Of a stretch of DNA of 64,000 bases, positions 1 through 10,019 are shown piece by piece. The position numbers were made by a program, and so were the translations under genes. The notes beneath the pieces are model-generated. The model was given only the letters and a program-made list of their open reading frames with translations, did no database searches and was not told where the DNA came from. The stretch spans positions 195,091-259,090 of the forward strand of contig ML976707.1 in NCBI GenBank assembly GCA_010015655.1. Reading direction: 5' to 3'. The stretch comes from Bimuria novae-zelandiae CBS 107.79 (lineage: Eukaryota > Ascomycota > Dothideomycetes > Pleosporales > Didymosphaeriaceae). Position 1 is the stretch's first letter; each line of letters opens with the position of its first letter.

Positions 1-94
1 GTACACCATATTTTTTCGCTATTTTTCGATACGAGAATTCTTCTCCTGGTCCGCGCGATTCGATTTCTTCAATTGCCTTGTCAATTGGATCCAT
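1..94 (-). CDS. pogo-type transposase, N-terminus only (partial at window edge)
   Basis: Reading from ATG at 94 on the minus strand gives 31 codons open to the edge, beginning MDPIDKAIEEIESR and continuing FSYRKIAKKYGV. This matches the N-terminal helix-turn-helix (psq/CENP-B-like) of fungal pogo/Tigger transposases, where such a segment precedes a Tc5-type DNA-binding domain and a DDE catalytic domain. It should bind the inverted repeat that ends at 231. There are no stops, in contrast to the transposase remnants at 1323-2710 and 38402-39975. Whether the remainder is intact cannot be seen. Confidence 0.7.
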   Translation of the reverse strand, partial: MDPIDKAIEEIESRGPGEEFSYRKIAKKYGV

Positions 95-231
95 ATTGGC
101 TGAGTTATGGGTGGGTGAAGGATTGGGTGGAAAATGCGGGGGTGCGCCATTTGCCGAACCGCGCCAAGTGCTGAACCAACATGTTACGTTGGGCTGCGCA
201 GGGCCAACCTCCGGTTGGCGTGTGGGGCGAG
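1..231 (-). mobile_element. pogo/Tc1-mariner-type DNA transposon, right end (cut by window edge)
   Basis: The element ends at 231 with GCGTGTGGGGCGAG followed by TA (232-233). This is the same terminal sequence and TA target as the pogo element at 946-2848, whose right end is also ...GCGTGTGGGGCGAG+TA. The subterminal part from about 182 also recalls that family (GTTACGTTG...). A minus-strand transposase start lies inside at 94. The flank to the right is Gypsy LTR sequence, so this element inserted into an LTR. Unlike most repeats here it is GC-balanced and shows little RIP damage, which suggests a younger insertion (inference). The rest lies outside the window. Confidence 0.75.
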
Positions 232-419
232 TACGCCCTGCGCGACTGTTCGCGCACCCAGCGCAGTTATCTCAGATGGGTAGTTGTTCCGCTCCGACGG
301 CCGCGCACAGAAGCGCGCGACCCCTGTGTACCTACAGCCTCCTTATCTTAGTGTAGCTGAAATAGAGCCAACTTACCTCATCTACTCTTTCGATGAAGGA
401 GCCCGTGCTTGTCCTCACA
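232..419 (+). repeat. Gypsy-A LTR, 3' part, interrupted by the pogo element
   Basis: From 232 (TACGCCC...) to CCTCACA at 419 the sequence follows the last three quarters of the LTRs at 9738-9984 and 21736-21982, including GCGCACCCAG, GTTGTTCCGCTCCGA, CCTGTGTACCTACAGCC and the terminal CCTCACA. The missing 5' part should lie left of the pogo insertion, outside the window. No target duplication can be tested. It is less RIP-altered than the 5' LTR of Gypsy-A. Confidence 0.8.
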
Positions 420-945
420 CATTAAAATCTGCACTCTATATAATAGTACAGAACGCGCATAAATAGTTATAAGAAATTATAGTAGGCTAATTAACTTAAA
501 ATTAACTTCTACTTTTTTTTTTCACATGTACGCAAATTATGTCTAGCCTTACTATAATATTGTTAAGATCCCAAAGGCGTAGCTGGTCCCTAAGGGGCTA
601 AGGTTGGTTCTCGGGCAGGAATACTGTAGTAGGACGGGAGAGGGTCGTAGTAATAGCTTGCGCTTGTCACTAGGGCGTTAGTATCGAAGGTGGGTATAAC
701 ACAATCAAATCAACAAGGGTGCTTATTCAGATCCAAACGATAGATTAATAAACAGGTTAAACACGATGATAGAAGACTATCCTCGTGTCCCTATATACAT
801 GACTCGTCCCACGAATCCCAGGTGTCCTAAGAATCCCAAAGTCCCATATGCCAAGATACTTCTGGGACGCCCGATACTTCTGGGACGCGTGACATGGTCA
901 CGTGATCTGTGGCTGAGTCAGGAACCTTGGCTGGTCGCACGGATA

Positions 946-2848
946 CTCGCCCCACACGCTAAGGCTGGCGCCTTAGCCCTACTCAGCTCAACGCAACTTC
1001 TCGGCTTAACGTAACTTTTTATATTAATTTAACATTTCTATAAAAGCTAACGCCGCTAAAATTAATTATATAGACTAATATAGGCTAAACTTAGTATTGC
1101 GAGTACTCTGGGATTAATAGTTATATCCCTAAGTAATAGCACCTGTTGGGGGAGGCTCTATAAGACTTATAGCTAATTAGCTTTAAACTTTTTAGTAGCC
1201 TTACGGGTAATTTTCTTAGCTTTAAGTTTTATATATTAATTAATAGCTTATCGCGCGTTGCTAACGGTAATTACACCGCCCTTCTATACCTACTTAGTAC
1301 TAGTTAAGGCCCTTTTCTAGCGTTATTGTAACGCTATGGTAATTTGCTTAAGGTCGCGATTCGCTAGCGCTAGATTATTAATTAGTATTTTTAAGCTCTG
1401 CAGGAACTTCGTGAGCCTACGACTCGATATATTACGCTTCTTAAGTGCCAGCGCTATCTTTGTATGCTGGCGTTTATATGATGTAGGCGTATCAGCGATA
1501 GGTGATGAGTTAACAGGTGATAGATTTTGAGCCTGAGGTGGCGGCGTCCGAGCTGCGCGCGATGGGAGCTTCTGATATACGATTTCTGGGTTGTAGGGAA
1601 AGATGCCAGTCTTCTCCCAGGCACTGAGTATAGTAGCTTGTTTGAACGTCGCCATCCTAATGCCGTGATAGGCGTGTAGGAACTCGAGCTTATTAAAATG
1701 CGTACACCTAGTTCTAGTCGCTATCTCTACAGCTTTCTTGTGATTGTGCTTTAATAGCTAAAAACACACTACGTTAAGAGGCTATAGGTGATGTAATACG
1801 TGCGGAGGTAAGGTAAATAGAATAATTTTATAATTGTCGCAGAACTTAACTATAGGTATAATAAGGTAGCTACTAAATCTATTAAATATTAATAATTAAT
1901 AGGCGCCCTTCTAACGCGCGCGCGTTTGTTTTTTAAAGAACTTTACCTACTTAAGTAATATAAAGTTATTAGTATACCTTAATATTAACGTCGCGATTAT
2001 ATAATCCCCCAAGAGCGAGGTGTTTGTGTACTATTTCTCTAGGTAATTAATGCCTTACACTATAAGCAGCAGTGCAAGCAGCTTACTATCGCTAGATATT
2101 AATTTAATTAAGGTAATATAATCGCGCGAGGTCTCTAATGCAGAGACCTGCAGGCGGTTAAGCTCTATAGTAACTATCTATTAGTTGCCGCCAATCCCTA
2201 TGCGAAAGCCAGTCTCATCCATATTATATGTGTCTATTAGTGTAATGCCGTGATTGTACATCACCTTCTTAAGGCGCGTAAAATGCTAACTGTAGGCTTC
2301 GAACGTAGCTATTACTGTACGATTAATATCCTGCGGCTTCTACTTTATGCGATAGCACTTAGGGTGGCGCTCTATCTAGCGTGTGAGCTATTCTTTGCCT
2401 AGTGGAGCTGCGCGCCCATCTGGGTGATCGCGATTAATAAGGAACTGCGCAGCACCTGTGAGCTGCGGCATTAGGCAGGGCATGCCCAGATCGTCGCAGC
2501 GGCGTATATAGAGCTTCAGAGTATCGTCTTGCACCTTTGTGAGCCTTTGGTTGGCACCAGGGCGATCGTGGCGGCTACTTCTGCCTTTTATACGAGCTCG
2601 AAGTCGCGTAACCGGCACATAGTAGTCGCGTGCCGCAGCAGCAATATTAAACTTTTTAACGCCAGAAAAGTTATTAAGGCAGGCTTAAATACAAAGCTTA
2701 ACATCTACTAAATTCCTATAGTAAATAGGCATGGTGGGGTGCTAATATTTAAATTATAGAGAAAAATCTAATTAAAAAGTTACGTTGAGCCGAGAAGTTG
2801 CGTTGAGCTGAGTAGGGCTAAGGCGCCAGCCTTAGCGTGTGGGGCGAG
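946..2848 (-). mobile_element. pogo/Tigger-type DNA transposon with 76-bp inverted repeats
   Basis: The left inverted repeat (946-1021, CTCGCCCCACACGCTAAGG...) and right inverted repeat (2773-2848) match as reverse complements with essentially one mismatch (CTTAAC versus CTCAAC). TA lies immediately outside at 944-945 and 2849-2850, the Tc1/mariner/pogo target duplication. Each repeat contains two 14-bp direct repeats (986-999 and 1004-1017 on the left) and an internal CTAAGGC...GCCTTAG palindrome. Inside is a minus-strand transposase with RIP-type stops. The near-identical ends with a dead gene suggest that only the coding part needed to decay for the element to become immobile. Confidence 0.9.
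1323..2710 (-). pseudogene. pogo/Tigger DDE transposase, RIP-inactivated
   Basis: In order on the minus strand are a psq-like start with AAARDYYVPVTRLRAR (about 2650), a Tc5/CENP-B-type DNA-binding domain (2388-2618, LTKVQDDTLKLYIRR...), and a DDE core with NMDETGFRIGIGGN (about 2165-2235). Immediately after this motif come TAA TAG, which would be CAA TGG before C-to-T and G-to-A change. The C-terminal segment (1323-1655) starts with FKQATILSAWEKTGIFPYNP, the usual end of these transposases. Several in-frame stops separate the blocks. It would have cut and pasted the surrounding element and is now inactive. Confidence 0.85.
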
Positions 2849-2867
2849 TAAGTGACCATGCCCCGCC

Positions 2868-2995
2868 CAGACTTGTCAACAATCAAGCCAATCAAGCCGG
2901 TCTAACCTAATATGGTAATTCACTAGCTCGCGTTGGTTAACATGTTACTAAATTTGGTTAGATTGGCTTGATTGGCTTGATTGTTGACAAGTCTG
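2868..2995. mobile_element. hAT-type MITE, 128 bp
   Basis: Inverted repeats of about 40 bp start CAGACTTGTCAACAATCAAG on both sides. The flanks 2860-2867 and 2996-3003 are identical 8-bp GCCCCGCC. An 8-bp duplication and CAG-type termini are the hallmarks of hAT elements. There is no coding capacity: the central part is only about 45 bp. It sits in the LTR at 561-3036, just right of the pogo element. A short motif (CAATCAAGC) is repeated twice within each arm. Confidence 0.85.
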
Positions 2996-3036
2996 GCCCC
3001 GCCTCGCGTTATGTTGGGTCTCAACGGATCCTAACA

Positions 3037-3429
3037 AATATTTATAGCGCTATTAAGTTAATTTACTTTTAATAGCGCGTACCCTCTTCTTTACTTTCTT
3101 TTTATTACTACGCACTTTAAAGTTTTTTAAAGTAGTTAATTATTAGATATTAATTGCTATAAGAACTCTTTCCTACTATAATTACTTTTTTTTTATAATT
3201 TTTATCGCGTAGCGGCCTTATTAGTAGTTTAAACCTGAGTAATCTACTTTTACGCTATTATTAGCTTATACACTACTACTATTATACTTTTTATTATTTT
3301 TTAAAGGCTGTAACTATATTTATTAAAAAATTATTTAGGTAACTTTAAATCTTCTTTTTTACTAGCGTTAATTATATCCTAAATTCTAAAGTGTTACTAA
3401 ATATTAACGACTACAACGCACTATTACGT
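3037..3429. other. AT-rich degraded DNA, no gene
   Basis: This is TA-rich sequence with stops in all frames, between the family T LTR and Copia-1. No coding similarity was recognised. It is probably part of an older repeat that continues at 8790 on the far side of Copia-1. Confidence 0.6.
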
Positions 3430-3652
3430 TGTCCGATTACATGGTCCCTTTGTTTTGGCAAGGTGGCTGGCGCACCTATACCCTTACCGGAGACGCATTC
3501 CGCCCTTGCCTAAAGCGGCTTCCACCCTTGCATTCTATAATAAAGCAAAAGATATAGAGGCGTCTTACCTCTTAGATACTTAGACAAGAGAGAACAACCT
3601 TAGATTAATTAATAATTATTCTATCTTATTAAGATTACTCTTTAATTTAATA
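3430..3652 (+). repeat. Copia-1 5' LTR
   Basis: It begins TGTCCGATTACATGG. It pairs with 8562-8784, with differences that are mostly C/T and G/A transitions. The end has decayed from ...CTGACA to ...TTAATA. Confidence 0.9.
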
Positions 3653-3703
3653 ATTAAGAGTCTCACTGCCTTAACCGATACTACCTTAATTAAGCCAATC
3701 ACA

Positions 3704-6700
3704 ATGGCCCTATTAACTCTTAGAGATCCTACAGTGATCCTGACTGACTACACGAACTATACGCCATGGCTGAATTAACTCAAAATAAGATGCTAATTCC
3801 TAAAGGTCTGGAACATTATTGACCCAGCGCTGACAGACGAACCAAAGCAGAAACCTGCGATACTAGTGCCTCCGTTAATAGGCAACTACTAGCCAAACGC
3901 TGTCTACGCGACTGCGAACCTAAATAGCGCACTAATATTACTATTACATTTATTACTGGCGGGTGCGAAAGCATACAAGGATAATACTAACTACTATAAA
4001 GGATAGCTCGAGACCTACAAGATTATAGATCGAGCCTACCAAGAAGAAAAGGCAGATCTCGACAAGGTGGTTACCTTTCTCTAATTAACAATCTCCGCAT
4101 ACCTATAGAACAATTACTACATTCCTAGAGTAATAATAAGGTAATGGATTAATAACCTCACGATTATAGTTAGGGTTAACTATTAAGATAAACATCGACG
4201 AGCAAGGGCACGATACCAAAAAGCCCTTAAGCTAATAAGAATAGCTAGATTATAGGCTACATAGCTATCTAAGTACGATTATGCAGCTATAGAAGTAGAG
4301 ACTAATTATATTATAGAGCTTTAAAGGCTAGACTTAGTTAAAGAAGACTTTATAAAGGCAGTTGTCTAAGTCGCACCTATGTAGGTAACGACCTTCTAGT
4401 AATATAGAAGCAAGGATGCAGCTATCTTACAAAAGCACATAATAAAACTCTTTTAAGACTATATAATCCTGCAGCACCTAATTAAGGGCAAATAAAAGGG
4501 CGCTTTTACTACTATAGGTTTATCTCTCGCTAACGGTGGTGAATCTATCTAGGCCACAGACAGGGACACCTCTCTTATAAATAAAGCAGTATTATTTAAA
4601 AGTCGGGGAAGACCTTGGAATTATAAATAATAAAATAATAGTTAACGTACTAGAGCTAAGCGGTCCGCGATTATAGATAATAAGCTAGTAGTAGCTAGTA
4701 GCCTTAAGTGCCCTGCTTATAAACAACGCCACGCATTATAAGACTACTTCTACGCTTTTCCAGACAAGCAGCTAGAATAGTTCAGGCTAAAACCTGAAAT
4801 GGCTGCTCTAATAAGATATAGGCTAGAAAATGACTCGGAGCTTTAAGAGAGCCTAAGGGCAGTTAAAAGATCTAGATTACAGGATTTTAGGGCTAGATTA
4901 CAGGACCCTAGATTGAAACAATCACACACTCCCACTCTAACTCGAATTACTAAGGCTAATGATGAGTGACTAGATGGACGCTAGATTATTAAAATCCCAG
5001 CGAGCTTTAATGCCGCATCCTTCCACACCGACCTAAACATGTATCTATTACGATACTCAGCCATACTTAATTTAGGCACTACTTGCCATATCTTTAACGA
5101 TATTAATCGCTTCGTCTCTCTTAGGCCACCGTTACTAGGAGATTTTATATAGGCGGGCAACGCATAAGTATGGATAAAAGGATACGAGAGCGTCTATCTC
5201 AGACTATAAAGCAGAAGAGGTAACTAAATAATTAGGCTAGACAATGTCGCCTATTGCCTAGATCTACTCTGCAATCTAGTGTCGTTCCAATTACTCTAAA
5301 GGCAAGGCCTTTAGTAGGACACACGAGAAGATTTAATAACTCTAAAGAGAAGAGATAATACTATACTAGCAGAACTTTAAGAGCTGCATGGACAGTAGGT
5401 GTTAGAATATAGGATAAGGCTAGTAGGTAGTACTTATACTAAAGCTACGCATGCTACCTACAAGACTAATACACGCACTAAACAAAGACCGCAAAAGGTA
5501 AATGCATTAACTTAGCACTAATAATTAGGCTATCTAGGCCCTTAGGCTCTCGAACACCTCGTGCAGTAATCTAAGGGGGTAAGAATTAAAGGCCTCCCTA
5601 CTATTAAGTGTAACGCTTGTAGTAAAGTAAAACTAAAATAGTAAATACGCCGGCAAGCCAGGGAGCTAACTAAAGGCCCCGGCGAACGAATCGCAATTAA
5701 TTTTCACGACTATAAAGCAGATAGCTTAACAAGAGAAAAGAGCTAAATACTAATTACTAATTAATTCTCTAGCTTTGTATAGGACTTCTACTTTAAGGAT
5801 AACTAACTAGCACGCTTAATTATTAAACTACTAAGCACTTTTATACGATTTATAAAAGTATAATTTAACGTCACGGTAAAGGTTATTAAATCTAATAACA
5901 AGATCTTCTCTATTAAGGCAAACGTTAAGAAGTAGTGCTTAACGCAGGGTATTAAGATTAAGCCTTTAGCACCTAATACCTAAGTATAAAATAGAGGAGC
6001 TAAACGCTTAGGGGGTGTAATTAAGGAGAAAGCTCGTGTAATGCGTCTTAATTTAAATTTACCCTAGCAAATATAGCCCGAAATCGTTTAAGCGGCCGTA
6101 TACCTCTATAACTAAACGCTAAACTACGCTAATTAATAGCGATTACTATACGAAGTGCTCTTCACGACAGTAGTCTTTTAAAATAGTGTTGTTACTTAAC
6201 TAAAGAAGCCTAATTAAGCTTACTTAAAGGCGTATGGCTGCAAAGCGTTCGCGATAATAGATAATATAAAACGTGGCAAGAGCAAACTATAAAGGCTAGA
6301 TCCAAAAGCCTGGATTAGATACCTCGTTAGTTACTAATTAACTAATATATAGAGGATCTGGATTCTATCCCTCGCGAAGACGATAAGCACTCGCGACGTT
6401 ATCTTTAATAAAGATATAGTATTCTTAGGCAAAATAGAAGACCTAATAGACAACCTTATACATAATACACTAGAAGAGATAGCAGCCTAGGTATAATTAA
6501 TAGAGCTACCTCCCTTACCTTAACAGGATTAAGTCACGGAGTCCTTCTATAAAGATAAGATAATTACTAAGACGCCGGAGGGAGAGGTTGAAGGAGCCCT
6601 AGAGTATAGGCAAGGCTAGAAGGCTAACTATAATTACTTAACGCCTCTATTAACGCTGCCACTAGTCACACTCCTTACATAATTAATAGCAGGAGATAAT

Positions 6701-8494
6701 TAGCTCCTATCCCTAGTAGTGCAAATAGGGCAATTACGAACAAGCCCGTGGGCCGCAGCCTTTATGGCAGGCACCGAAGCCAGCAGTAGCGGCAAATACA
6801 ACAGCAAGGCTCTTAACAAGGCGCAACTTCGACGAATAATTACAGCAGGTAAGAAGCCGCATCGGAGCGTGCTTCCAGAGCCACCCACATGCCAAGGAAA
6901 GCTCGAGGATCACCCTCTCTACAATATGTGGAAGGAGGCCGAGCAATCCCATTTACAGAGCCACAAGGAAATGAAGTCCTAGAGTAAAGTTGCTGCCGCT
7001 CCAGTAAAAGCAGTAGGTCATTAAATCCTTAATTATATATAAGTGTATACCTATAAGTTTAATAAGCACTATTAATTACAGAAGTGCAAGGCGAGGTTAG
7101 TAGTATAAGGCAATTAATAGTGGCACCTTACCTTATAAGATACCTACGCAGCAACGCTGGCAGGCTAATTATTTCGTATATTTATAGTAATTATAGCTTA
7201 GTTCGATCTAGAGCTTATCTAACACGACGTTACTAATGCTTTTGTCCACGCAAAGCTGGACAGAGAAATCTACATAAGGATGCCCCGCGGTTACTCGCGA
7301 GCAGGCACAGTCCTCTAACTACACAAAGCACTCTACGGACTGCGCATATCTCCACTACTCTGGCAGAGAGAGTTTACATTAACGCTCCGTGATATGGGTT
7401 TCCAAAAAGTGCCCCACGAGCCATGCTATCTTATTAAGGATGGTATTATTATCTTCTTTTATATAGATAACCTTATTGTTGCGTACGATAAGTTACAAAA
7501 GCAAGCCGCTAAAGTTGCTCTAGCAAAGATAAGTACTAAATTTACACTTACTAGTGGTAATGAACTACAGTGGTTTCTAGGGGTCGAAATTATTAGAGAC
7601 CGCCCAAACAGAAAGATCTGGCTTTCACAGGCTTTATACATTAACAAGATCTCGCGCCTTATTAAGAAAAATAAGATACGGCACGAAACACCTATAGCAG
7701 CAGTTAAACTACTTCCCTAAACTAGACTCGCTAGTAAGGCTAAAGTTAACTAATATTAGCGGAAAATAGGATTAATCTTCTACGCTACGGTAACCACGCA
7801 ACTAGATATTACCTTTATAAGCTCTTAACTATTACGATTCTTAACAAACCTAAGTAAAGAGCACTAAGTAGCTACTAACCAAGTTCTCTTTTACCTTACT
7901 AATACTAGATTACTAGGTCTTTAGCTCGGGGGTGCAGATACTTTAGAAGTAGCAAGCAACGTATCTTTTACTAATAATACGCTCGACCGCAAGAACTCGC
8001 AAGGATACATTATTAAGCTATTTAGTAGGCTAATTGCCTAGAAAGCAAACAAGCAAGATATAGTTACTATATTAACTATAAAGGCCGAATTACTAGCTCT
8101 CTCACAGGTTGCCAAGGAGGCTTTATTCACCTCACGATTACTAAAGGAGCTGGAGATTAACCTTAGCAATTCCCTTATTACGATTAATTGCAATAATCAG
8201 CAAACAATCTAACTTATTACTAAAGAGATCGCTAAACTACAGACTAAGCTCCGCCATGTAGATATCTAAAATTATTAGCTGAGACAAGAGGTCGCATTAG
8301 GGACGATTAAGATAGACTATTAACGCTTAGAGGACATAGTTGCAGATAGACTTACAAAGGCCTTGCCAGCTAACAAGTGGAGCAAGTTTCTAGATAAATT
8401 AGGACTTACAGAGATTAAGGACAAGATTACAAATAAAGAGGTTAACCTGCTTAAGCTAGAGCAGAGGATAGAAGCTTTTAAAAATAAACTATAA
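3704..8494 (+). pseudogene. Copia-1 gag-pol polyprotein, RIP-inactivated
   Basis: ATG at 3704 opens with MALLTLRDPTVILTDYTNY, a fungal copia Gag start, and a stop follows where a Gln codon is expected. Zinc-finger and integrase regions are heavily broken. Better preserved are the start of the reverse transcriptase (about 6810-6982, LEDHPLYNMWKEAEQSHLQ) and its later part (7270-7720), with RMPRGYSRAGTVL, KALYGLRISPLLW, FFYIDNLIVAY (YxDD is changed to YIDN) and LQWFLGVEI. The RNase H and C-terminus run to the stop at 8494. The product would have been the element's own Gag, protease, integrase, RT and RNase H. Confidence 0.85.
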
Positions 8495-8561
8495 AAGATA
8501 ATATTGTTAGATTAACGACAGATAGTCTCCAGCTTAAGAATAAGCCTAAGCTAAGGGGGTG

Positions 8562-8784
8562 TGTCCAATTACATAGTCCCTTTATTTTAGCAAGGTAGCT
8601 AGCGCACCTATACCCTTACTAGAGACGTATTTTGCTCTTGCCTAAAGCGGCTTCCACCCTTGCATTCTACAATAAAGCAAGGGATATAGAGGCGTCTCAC
8701 CTCTTAGATACTTAGACAAGAGAGAACAACCTTAGATTAATTAACAATTATTCTATCTCATTAAGATTACCCTTCAATCTGACA
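8562..8784 (+). repeat. Copia-1 3' LTR
   Basis: It begins TGTCCAATTACATAG and ends CAATCTGACA, followed by the TACGT duplication. The solo LTR at 49625-49872 has a related beginning and end. Confidence 0.9.
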
Positions 8785-8789
8785 TACGT

Positions 8790-9732
8790 ATAGTATAAAT
8801 TAAAAGCGTACGTAAATAGATATTAAGCTTTAATATTATTACTATAAAGTTAAAGAGAATAAGGCTAGCGCCTTAAAGGTTTTTTAAGTATTACTTTAAG
8901 TAATTATAGTCTTAAAAGTAGTACTAAAGCAAAATAGAAACTTAATCTTAGTAATATACGTAATATAATTATATATTAGAGTTTTAGCTTGGTGCCTATA
9001 CGCCTTTTTTAATAGTAAGAAACACCCTATATTTTATAGCTATAAGAGGTGCGATAAATATAAAAATATATAAAAAGTAATAACTTTAGTATCTTTATAG
9101 TATTACTAGAATTTAAGTAAGTTATAGCTTTTATAGCTATTAATAATAAGTAGCTAATAATTACTTATAGCACGTTTTTTTATATACACGTTAAAGTGCT
9201 TTAGCTATTATAAACTAAGCTTATTTATTATTTAGCTATTCTTAGAGACTACGAAAATCTTTTATGCCAGGATTAGTTTTGAGTTTCTTAATAGTATTTA
9301 TCTCTAATATAAGATACTAATCCTTTTTCTTAGCATCCTCTTTAGCCTACTCTAACATTTTCTTAGTTTATAGAAGTTACGTTAAGGCATTTATTAGTAA
9401 CTTCTTATTCTTATTAAGTTTTCTTTTATACTCCTCACAAGTTTAATTTAATAATACTTATAATAAGTTAACGCATGGCTTTTACGCGCGAACACAGTTA
9501 GAACACTTTAAATAAGTATTAAAATTAGTAAAAGATATAATAATATTGTTAAAGTTAAATAAAAATAGCAGTTGGAAGTGGTAGCATAAAGAATACTATT
9601 ATAATAAATTTTAGTACTAAGGCAAATAGCGCGGGCTTTAAAAGAAGATATTATAATAAGATACGTAAAGAGTAGGGTTGCTAAGCTTAATTTAATATAC
9701 GGAATAGGTTAGGTAACCGAGGACGGCTTAGC
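8790..9732. other. AT-rich degraded repeat debris, no identifiable gene
   Basis: This is TA-rich sequence with no open frame of note. On the minus strand around 9240-9450 a lysine-rich, coiled-coil-like reading is discernible between stops, as in many transposon proteins, but no family can be named. It probably belonged to the same old repeat as 3037-3429. Confidence 0.5.
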
Positions 9733-9737
9733 TAGAG

Positions 9738-9984
9738 TGTGACGGCCTGGCAGGCCAGCAGGTCACATGAGCTCACGTACGAGGCGCAACTACCTCACGT
9801 CCAAGCGCAGCTGCTCGCGCACCCAGGGCAGCTGCCTTAGATAGATAGTTATTCCGCTCCGATGGCCGCGCATAAAAGCGCGCGAGCCCTGTGTACCTAT
9901 AGCCACTTTATCTTAGTGTAGCTAAAATAGAGCTAACTTACTTTATTTACTCTTTTAATGCAGGAGCCCGCGCTCGCCCTTATA
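9738..9984 (+). repeat. Gypsy-A 5' LTR
   Basis: It begins TGTGACGGCCTGGCAGGCC. Its last 100 bp are more TA-changed than the 3' LTR (CCTTATA versus CCTCACA). Confidence 0.92.
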
Positions 9985-10019
9985 TTATACTAAAATTACT
10001 TTACTTAGCTAAAAGACGG

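Larger units (their letters stand above)
561..3036 (-). repeat. Solo LTR, family T (TGTTAGGATC...), reverse orientation, carrying two later insertions
   Basis: It starts TGTTAAGATC at 561 and ends GGATCCTAACA at 3036. It is flanked on both sides by AATAT (556-560 and 3037-3041), a 5-bp target duplication typical of LTR elements. The LTR is split by the pogo element at 946-2848 and by the hAT MITE at 2868-2995. Removing these and their duplications leaves about 435 bp. Forward copies of the family lie at 21999, 28060, 31115, 37801 and 42313. No internal coding region lies next to it. Confidence 0.88.
3430..8784 (+). mobile_element. Copia-1, full-length Ty1/copia LTR retrotransposon (RIP-degraded)
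   Basis: Two 223-bp LTRs (3430-3652 and 8562-8784) bound a 5.36-kb element. TACGT lies immediately outside both ends (3425-3429 and 8785-8789), an exact 5-bp target duplication. A polypurine run (TAAGGGGG, about 8552-8560) precedes the 3' LTR. Gag, reverse transcriptase and RNase H order is copia-type. Many CAA/CAG/TGG codons read TAA/TAG, so the element is dead. Confidence 0.92.

Noticed and set aside
766..1014. 82-codon plus-strand ORF
   Set aside because: It straddles the border between a reversed LTR and the pogo inverted repeat, so it is a chance frame.
1336..1530. 64-codon plus-strand ORF
   Set aside because: It is antisense to the C-terminal part of the pogo transposase, which explains the region better.
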